This document shows positions 5,253-5,863 of a stretch of DNA of 5,863 nt, one piece after another. The translations under genes were made by a program, and so were the position numbers. The stretch's first letter is position 1. Each line of letters begins with the position of its first letter. The DNA is from an uncultured Angelakisella sp. (GTDB lineage: Bacteria; Bacillota; Clostridia; Oscillospirales; Ruminococcaceae), in contig CALGIL010000130.1 of assembly GCA_937914895.1 (NCBI GenBank), positions 1 through 5,863 of the forward strand, given 5' to 3'. The notes under the pieces were generated by a model. It was not told the origin of the DNA and did no database searches. It saw nothing but the letters and a program-made list of their open reading frames with translations.

Positions 5253-5863
5253 ATGGCAATTTGTATCAACGAAAGGCACTTGGCTTCCTTTGCGTCCGTG
5301 CGCGAGGTGGAAATCCTGGCGCCTCTGGTGCGCGAGGCCGCCCGTATATTGGAAAATGGTACCGGCCCGGGGAATGATTTCCTGGGCTGGCTTCGTCTCC
5401 CGGAAAATCACGACCGGGAGGAGCTTTGCCGCATAAAGGCGGCGGCCCAGAAAATCCAGTCCGACAGCAAGCTGCTGGTGGTGGTGGGCATCGGGGGCTC
5501 CTACCTGGGCGCCCGTTCGGCCATCGAGTACCTGAAAAGCCCCCAGTACAACGCCCTGCCCAAGGACACCCCGGACATTTTGTTTGCGGGGTGCACCCTG
5601 TCCGGTGCCTATATGAACGAAATTTTGACCCTGTGCCAGGGCCGGGATTTTTCGATTAACGTGGTGTCCAAATCCGGCACCACCACCGAGCCGGCCCTGG
5701 CCTTTCGCGTTTTGCGGAGGGTGCTGGAGGAGCGGTACGGCAAAGAGGAGGCCGCCCGGCGCATTTACTGCACCACCGACAAGGCCCGGGGCACCATGAA
5801 GGAGCTGGCCGACCGGGAGGGCTGGCAGACCTTTGTCATCCCCGACGACGTGGGCGGGCGGTA
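5253..5863 (+). CDS. pgi: Glucose-6-phosphate isomerase, 5' part cut by window edge
   Basis: This enzyme interconverts glucose-6-phosphate and fructose-6-phosphate in cytoplasmic glycolysis and gluconeogenesis. The visible 203 residues start MAICINERHL. They include VVVGIGGSYLGARSAIEYL (76-94), the phosphosugar-binding GIGGS loop, then VVSKSGTTTEPALAFR (137-152), the SGTT phosphate-binding loop, and they break off in DDVGGR (198-203), the beginning of the PGI signature. The spacing matches the short (about 450-residue) Bacillota form, so roughly the first 45% is present. ATG 5253 is preceded by AGGG (5241-5244) at eight bases, within a purine-rich AAAGGGGAGGGAAAG. It has its own promoter and a terminator separates it from the carboxypeptidase gene, so it looks independently expressed. 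There is no frameshift or missing motif in the visible part. Confidence 0.95.
   Translation, partial: MAICINERHLASFASVREVEILAPLVREAARILENGTGPGNDFLGWLRLPENHDREELCRIKAAAQKIQSDSKLLVVVGIGGSYLGARSAIEYLKSPQYNALPKDTPDILFAGCTLSGAYMNEILTLCQGRDFSINVVSKSGTTTEPALAFRVLRRVLEERYGKEEAARRIYCTTDKARGTMKELADREGWQTFVIPDDVGGR

Noticed and set aside
2662..5259. An 865-codon open frame on the minus strand antisense to the carboxypeptidase gene
   Set aside because: It is rich in His/Gly/Gln/Pro with no recognisable domain. It crosses the mapped promoters, operators and terminator, and it lies opposite a gene with a full catalytic motif set. Long antisense frames are expected in GC-rich coding DNA.
1..5863. CRISPR array, tRNA, rRNA or insertion sequence
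   Set aside because: No regularly spaced direct repeats, cloverleaf-like sequence, rRNA-like blocks or transposase motifs were seen on either strand.

Overview
The window is GC-rich and carries Gram-positive (Bacillota) gene families: a YczE/YitT-type membrane protein, a BlaI-family repressor with an M56 (BlaR1/MecR1-type) membrane metalloprotease, a sporulator-type S11 D-Ala-D-Ala carboxypeptidase and a Bacillota-type glucose-6-phosphate isomerase. High GC with these families suggests a Clostridia member of the Oscillospiraceae/Ruminococcaceae type (relatives of Flavonifractor or Oscillibacter). That placement is inference; no rRNA or phylogenetic marker is present.

Layout. Bases 1-146 hold no convincing gene, only a possible terminator or the edge of a divergent gene. 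A promoter with an extended -10 (147-175) drives a 204-residue membrane protein (204-818, +). This converges on a two-gene operon on the minus strand. The convergent gap (819-1025) is filled by a near-symmetrical set of hairpins: two copies of one imperfect-palindrome element in opposite orientation, flanking a perfect 21-bp-arm palindrome. The minus-strand operon is blaI-like (3300-3692) followed with no gap by the M56 gene (1026-3299). Its promoter (TTGACC-N16-TATAAT, 3761 down to 3734) carries two 17-bp operator boxes that match at 14 of 17 positions and face each other. Divergently, a secreted D,D-carboxypeptidase (3880-5088, +) has its own TATAAT at 3834-3839 and is followed by a GC-rich hairpin terminator. 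Last comes a strong-looking promoter (TTGAAA-N17-TACAAT) and the 5' part of pgi (5253 to the window edge).

How the genes may work together. The repressor/M56 pair looks like a one-component induction circuit of the BlaI-BlaR1 kind: an outside signal activates the zinc protease, the repressor is inactivated and the operon is induced. The M56 protein lacks the penicillin-binding sensor domain of true BlaR1. It ends instead in about 430 residues of unfamiliar ectodomain, whose last ~115 residues resemble, by eye, IseA (an inhibitor of cell-wall DL-endopeptidases). Its fourth membrane segment also ends in a perfect lipobox (LVAC). With a peptidoglycan carboxypeptidase next door, a cell-wall-state sensor unrelated to beta-lactamase induction is a reasonable hypothesis, and it is the most interesting content of the window. 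Direct control of the carboxypeptidase gene by this repressor is not supported, because no operator box lies at its promoter. The membrane protein and pgi look like unrelated neighbours with their own promoters.
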